NCBI GenBank assembly: GCA_018398585.1
Contig: JAGTTD010000011.1
Location: forward strand, 14,251,346-14,315,345
DNA: 64,000 nucleotides
Direction of reading: 5' to 3'
Source of the DNA: Simmondsia chinensis
Taxonomy: Eukaryota; Streptophyta; Magnoliopsida; Caryophyllales; Simmondsiaceae
The notes under the pieces were generated by a model. The model ran no database searches. It was given only the letters and a program-made list of their open reading frames with translations, and had not been told where the DNA came from. Below are positions 59,764 to 64,000 of the stretch, piece after piece. The position numbers and the translations under genes were made by a program. Position 1 is the first letter of the stretch. Every line of letters starts with the position of its first letter.

Positions 59764-60164
59764 GCCTTTTTTTTTTTTTTTTTTTCAAAATCGAGGTGGT
59801 GTAGTTGTGATAGTTGCAAGCGTACTATATATTGAAGTATTTGTAATGGCGTACTTCATCATAATTTCAGGGTGCGTATCTTACTTTAGTTTATTCAATC
59901 AATTTCTTCTGACGTCCTATAAAATAAGATTTTAGTACTTGTCATTATACATATTTCATGTCCAAGTGATTGTTGATTTTAATACCTTTTGTTGAATGTA
60001 AGACGCGCCTTTAACTTTGTGCGCATTTTGCATATCGCAAAATCCCTGATTTTATCTAATTTCATTGACAATGTTGGCTATTTTTTTTTTCTTTTTGACA
60101 ATTCGTTTGTTATATGGGTTTTTGTTAAAATTCAACAAATTTTCTTAAGAGACATGGAGTTAAA
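59764..60164. other. Unassigned DNA between two LTR elements
   Basis: T-run at 59767-59785; otherwise nothing recognised. Confidence 0.4.
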
Positions 60165-60501
60165 TGTTATGATCGTTAGGGAGTATTATTGCTTACATTC
60201 TTGTATTTGATTAATAAGGTTTAGGCGGGAATGCTAGTTAAGTCCTGGTCAAGGTAGTTTAGTTAGTTGGTCCTTATTGGCGGCTGAGCTTAGGCGGTTA
60301 TCTAGTTCAATGCATCTATCTTGTTATAAATAAGTGAGAGCTAGCTTGTAATATGATATTGATAAATGATGAATTGATTCTATTCTTTTCTCAACCCTCA
60401 CTCTATCTCTCATCCATTGCGTCTCTAATTCTCTTCTCAGCTCTACTCTATTTCTTCTTAAATCCTAGGTTATAGTTCAAGTAAGATCTTAAACCATAAC
60501 A
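60165..60501 (+). repeat. 5' LTR of the second gypsy element
   Basis: TGTTATGATCGTTAGGG ... TTAAACCATAACA; contains 'GTTATAAATAAGTGAGAGC', likely around the transcription start. Confidence 0.85.
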
Positions 60502-60984
60502 ATTGGTATTAGAGCTGAAATTTAGCTCTAATTCCGCATAAGTGAGCTACTGAGTGCAAGTAATTGCACTTGATCCTTGATTCAAGCAATTGTGAAGGAT
60601 CGAGCTGAAAATTGTTCAAGTTGCTACGTGATTGTTCTTGATTAACCTGTAATTGTTGCTGTGTGAGGAGTGATCATTAGATGTTGATCCAGATCAAAAT
60701 TGGATTCAAATCCAGGATTTAATAGTTGCCGGATTAAAATTCAGTAGCTAAAGCCTTGCTTAATTGATCCTAAACTAGGAACCAATACAGCTAAGTGCAT
60801 TTACATAACTATAAGCTCATTCATCTACAAATGTGATAATATGATCCTTGATTAAGGATCTAATACCGCTGAGTGCAATTATATATCAATACGATATGTT
60901 TAATACAAGTATATTGTACTATCCATTGAATGTTTCTTTTACAAATCCCTCAATTAGTATAAATTGCGATTGTAAAGACAAGCT

Positions 60985-63900
60985 ATGCCTACTACACAAT
61001 CCGGTGTAGCTTCATATGCTGCTATAACAGGAGCTGCTACAAATGAAGCTGGAAATATTGGAAATATTGCTGCTAATGGACAATCTGATACAATAGCCAA
61101 CATGGCTCGCCAAGTGAATACCATTGTCTTGTCTCTCCAGCATAGTAGGGAGGCAACTCAAAACCTCACCATACAAGTTCGTGAAATGCAACAGTTATTG
61201 GATAGGCAAGGAGTAGCACTTGAGGAAACTCAAAGTTTGGGAACGCAAATTAACCAAATACAGCAGCAGTTGGATTGGCAGTGTGCTCCTGGTGGCATTC
61301 ACCGTCTTGCTAGTCAGATACACACTCCAATTACTCAAAATACATCTGAAGGCAGTGGAGATGTGACTGTGGCTCGAGGAAATGGATTAAGGCAGCCAAA
61401 AATTGACATGGAACCATTTGATGGAACGCAGCCACAATCTTGGATTAGAAGATTTGAGCGGTATTTCAACTTCTATCATATATCTGAGGTTGAAAAGGTG
61501 GACCATGCTGCAGTTTATTTGAAAGGCGATCAAGAGACTTGGTATTTTGGGCTGATGAGGGGCAGAACTGCCATTACTTGGGCTGATTTTGTGAAGGAGA
61601 TATGTGAATGATATGGGGAAGAAGATATTGGAGACATTGTGGATGATTTCAGCAAGGTAATACAGACAACTTCAGTTAAGGAGTACATGACTAGATTTGA
61701 GAACTTGAGAGCATGAATGTTGATTGCTTATCCTAAGACCTTCGAGGCTTATTATGTTTCAAGCTTCATCAGTGGTTTGAAGTTCAAGATCAAGAATCTT
61801 GTTAAGACCTTAGAGCCTACAACTCTTTCTCAAGCTTATTCTAAGGCTCGGCTCTTTGAGAATACTATCTTGTCTATAACTAATGGTTTACGTTCTAGAG
61901 GTGGGCAAGGAACATCTGCCACCCCTTCATTAACAGCTACAGGCAATAGAAGCCGTAATGTGGAGGAAAAAAAAGCTCAATGCTTATGCTACAAGTGCAA
62001 TTAGAAGTACTTCTTTGGCCATAAGTGTGATCCTAAACTCCTAATGGCTGGCACTGGAATGGAATAGGAGGAGGAATTGGAAGATTTACCTAAGGAAACT
62101 GAGGAACTAGATCAGTTGGAAGATTAGGAGCAAGATGAAGTTGGGGACTTTGATGAGGATGAGCTTAGAATTTCAGTGCAAGCCCTGACTGGTGGTGGTT
62201 TCCACAACACTGTTAGAATTAAAGGAGAGGTTGGACATAGACCAATATTGATTTTGGTGGACAGTGGGAGTACACATAGCTTCATTGATCCAAATATTGT
62301 GAGAGCAAGTGGACATAAGATGATCAAAACCAACCCCTTGATAGTCACGGTTGCAGATGGGAATTCCATCTTAACGCAGACTAAGTGTAAGCAGTTCTCA
62401 TGGTTGATACAAAAACATAGCTTTACTCATGATTTTCGAGTATTGAGGCTTGTAGGATGTGATATGGTCTTAGGAGTTGATTGGATGAAAACCATAAATC
62501 CAATTATGTTTGACTTTGGTGAGCTTACAATCTCATTTGACAGAAATGGCCAGAAGGTGCTGCAGCAGGACATCAGGGAGCATGGTAGGATGCAAATTAT
62601 GATTTGGAAAAGACTTGAGAATGCAATTAGGAAGAAGAACTACCAATGGATTGGGCATTTGTTCTCAATTGGGGTTGCAGAAGTTGAGCAGGTCCAGTAG
62701 CAACACCCTGAATTACTCAAGCTTTTACAAGATTATAATGGCTTGTTCAAACCTCCCACTTCACGTCCTCCTCAAAGGACATTGGATCATGCTATTCCAT
62801 TGAAGAATGATGCTAAGCTAGTGAGTTTAAGGCCTTACAAATATGTCATGCCTAAAAGGATGAGATAGAACGGCAGGTGGAAGATCTCCTCAAAACTCAC
62901 TTTATCCGACAGAGCCATAGCCCATTTGCATCACCTGTCATATTGGTGAAGAAGAAGGATGGGTCATCTCAAATGTGTATTGATTACCGACATCTTAACT
63001 CTCTTACCATTAAAGACAAGTTCCCTATTCTAGTTATTGACGACTTGCTTGATGAATTACATGGAGCAAGTTATTTCTCCAAGCTAGACTTGCGGCAAGG
63101 ATATTATCAAGTGAGGGTCAAGAGTGAAGACACACACAAGACTGCATTTCGCACTCACCATGGACATTATGAGTTCATAGTAATGTCGTTTGGTTTGTCC
63201 AATGCTCCTGCAACCTTCCAGGCACTAATGAATGAAATATTCAAGGGCTATTTGAGGAAGTTTTTCCTTGTCTTCTTGGACGACATCTTGGTGTATAGTC
63301 CTTCATTTGAAAGTCATTGTATACATCTACAACAAGTATTTGAGCTCATGAGGCAACACCAATTGCATGCCAAATTGTCCAAGTGTTCATTTGCAAGTTC
63401 ATAAGTGGAATATTGGGACATATTGTGTCCCAAAATGGAGTAGCAACAAATCCAACTAAGATAAAGCTAATGCAAGAGTGGCTAGTTCCTATCTCTGTCA
63501 AGCAATTAAGGAGTTTCTAGGGTTTAACTGGCTACTATCGCAAATTCATCTCTGGATACAGCTTAATGGTTAAGCCTCTCACTGAATTGCTGAAGAAGGA
63601 TGCGTTTGGATGGAATGGTAAGGCTCAGTTAGCCTTCCAACAGCTCAAATTAGCCTTATGTAGAGCTCCCGTGCTTGCTATGCCAGACTTAAAGCTTCCA
63701 TTTGTATTGGAAACCGATGCAAGTAGTATTGGTGTAGGAGCAGTCCTGTCACAAGGAGGGAAGCCAATTGCTTATTTGAGCCAAGCATTGGGTCCAAAGA
63801 ACTTGAGATTATCAATTTATGAAAAGGAATATCTAGCAATTTTACTTGCGGTGCAGAAGTGGAGACATTATCTTGAGGGGCATCATTTTGCTATTAAAAC

Positions 63901-64000
63901 TGATCACCAAAGCCTTAGATAGCTCTTGGAGCAAAAAATCACTACGAGAGTACAATGCAAGGGATTTATGAAGATGTTGGGGTTGGACTATTCGATTGAG
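60985..64000 (+). pseudogene. gag-pol of the second gypsy element (several stops)
   Basis: Starts MPTTQSGVASYAAITGAATN. In-frame stops at 61609, 61714, 62002, 62065, 62125 and 62698 interrupt gag and protease. The CCHC knuckle reads CYKCN, stop, KYFFGHKC, so the Gln/Asp codon between is now TAG. Protease LILVDSGSTHSFID (about 62245). A 1-nt loss near 62850 shifts frame before RT. RT is open 62877-63404 with [51 protein letters not shown] and the catalytic FLDDIL intact. RNase H (63566-63922) has VLETDASSIGVGAVLSQGGK and AIKTDHQSL. It retains the RT and RNase H segments that the 36543 element has lost. Confidence 0.85.

Larger units (their letters stand above)
60165..64000 (+). mobile_element. 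Second Ty3/gypsy element, cut by the window edge
   Basis: 5' LTR, PBS TGGTATTAGAGC (one base off the initiator-tRNA complement), gag, protease, RT and most of RNase H are inside the window. Gag and pol are clearly the same family as the element at 36543 (shared GVASYAA, FDGTQPQSWIRRFERYF-like and HGHYEF text) and the LTRs share TGTTATGATC ends. Integrase and 3' LTR lie beyond 64000. Confidence 0.9.

Overview
The window is nuclear DNA of a flowering plant, probably a eudicot with a repeat-rich genome. The evidence is spliced genes with GT-AG introns, AT-rich intergenic DNA, and nearly every class of plant transposable element nested inside one another. There are no bacterial operons, ribosome binding sites or CRISPR arrays, and no intact tRNA gene.

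Genes. At the left edge (1095-1668, plus strand) are the last two exons of an unidentified gene with a very acidic C-terminus. The one complete gene runs on the minus strand from 21805 to 7278. It has seven exons and 388 codons. It encodes a CstF64-type 3'-end processing factor with the CstF64 hinge at the N-terminus, a Pro/Gln-rich middle and the CstF64 C-terminal helical domain, but no RRM. That is the architecture of plant ESP1 (ENHANCED SILENCING PHENOTYPE 1). Its first intron starts with GC instead of GT. Its second (7.3 kb) and fifth (5.1 kb) introns have been enlarged by transposons.

Repeats, left to right. 1-4.5 kb: a MULE-type MITE carrying a SINE, a tRNA-like SINE in an intron, and a TIR element. 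11.8-12.7 kb: a hAT-like MITE in intron 5. 14.3-21.5 kb (intron 2): an RTE-type LINE tail, an L1 3' end, a small LTR element whose LTRs were hit by a MITE and an L1 tail, and a SINE that fuses a 5S rRNA-like head to an Au-SINE-like body. 22.3-25.2 kb: tandem repeats, a hairpin, an L1 ORF1 fragment and a pararetrovirus-like RNase H scrap between direct repeats. 27.9-43.8 kb: a decayed Helitron (minus strand) interrupted by a Harbinger-type MITE, two nested MULE-type MITEs and a long probable solo LTR, which itself holds a hAT MITE, a SINE scrap and a Ty3/gypsy chromovirus-like element (36543-41999, target duplication CATAC). 44.2-45.3 kb: a second hAT element with a perfect 8-bp target duplication. 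45.8-52.7 kb: a CACTA-like repeat array split by a 4.9 kb LTR element (47056-51915). 55.2-59.8 kb: a Ty1/copia element on the minus strand that has lost gag. 60.2-64 kb: a second Ty3/gypsy element cut by the window edge.

Two items stand out. One is the 5S rRNA/Au chimeric SINE family: seven copies, all in the same orientation, two of which share the same internal 5S start. The other is the LTR element at 47056-51915, which has good LTRs, PBS and PPT but, in place of gag-pol, one long decayed reading frame of about 900 codons that matches no family I recognise. All readings were made by eye; no alignment or database search was run.
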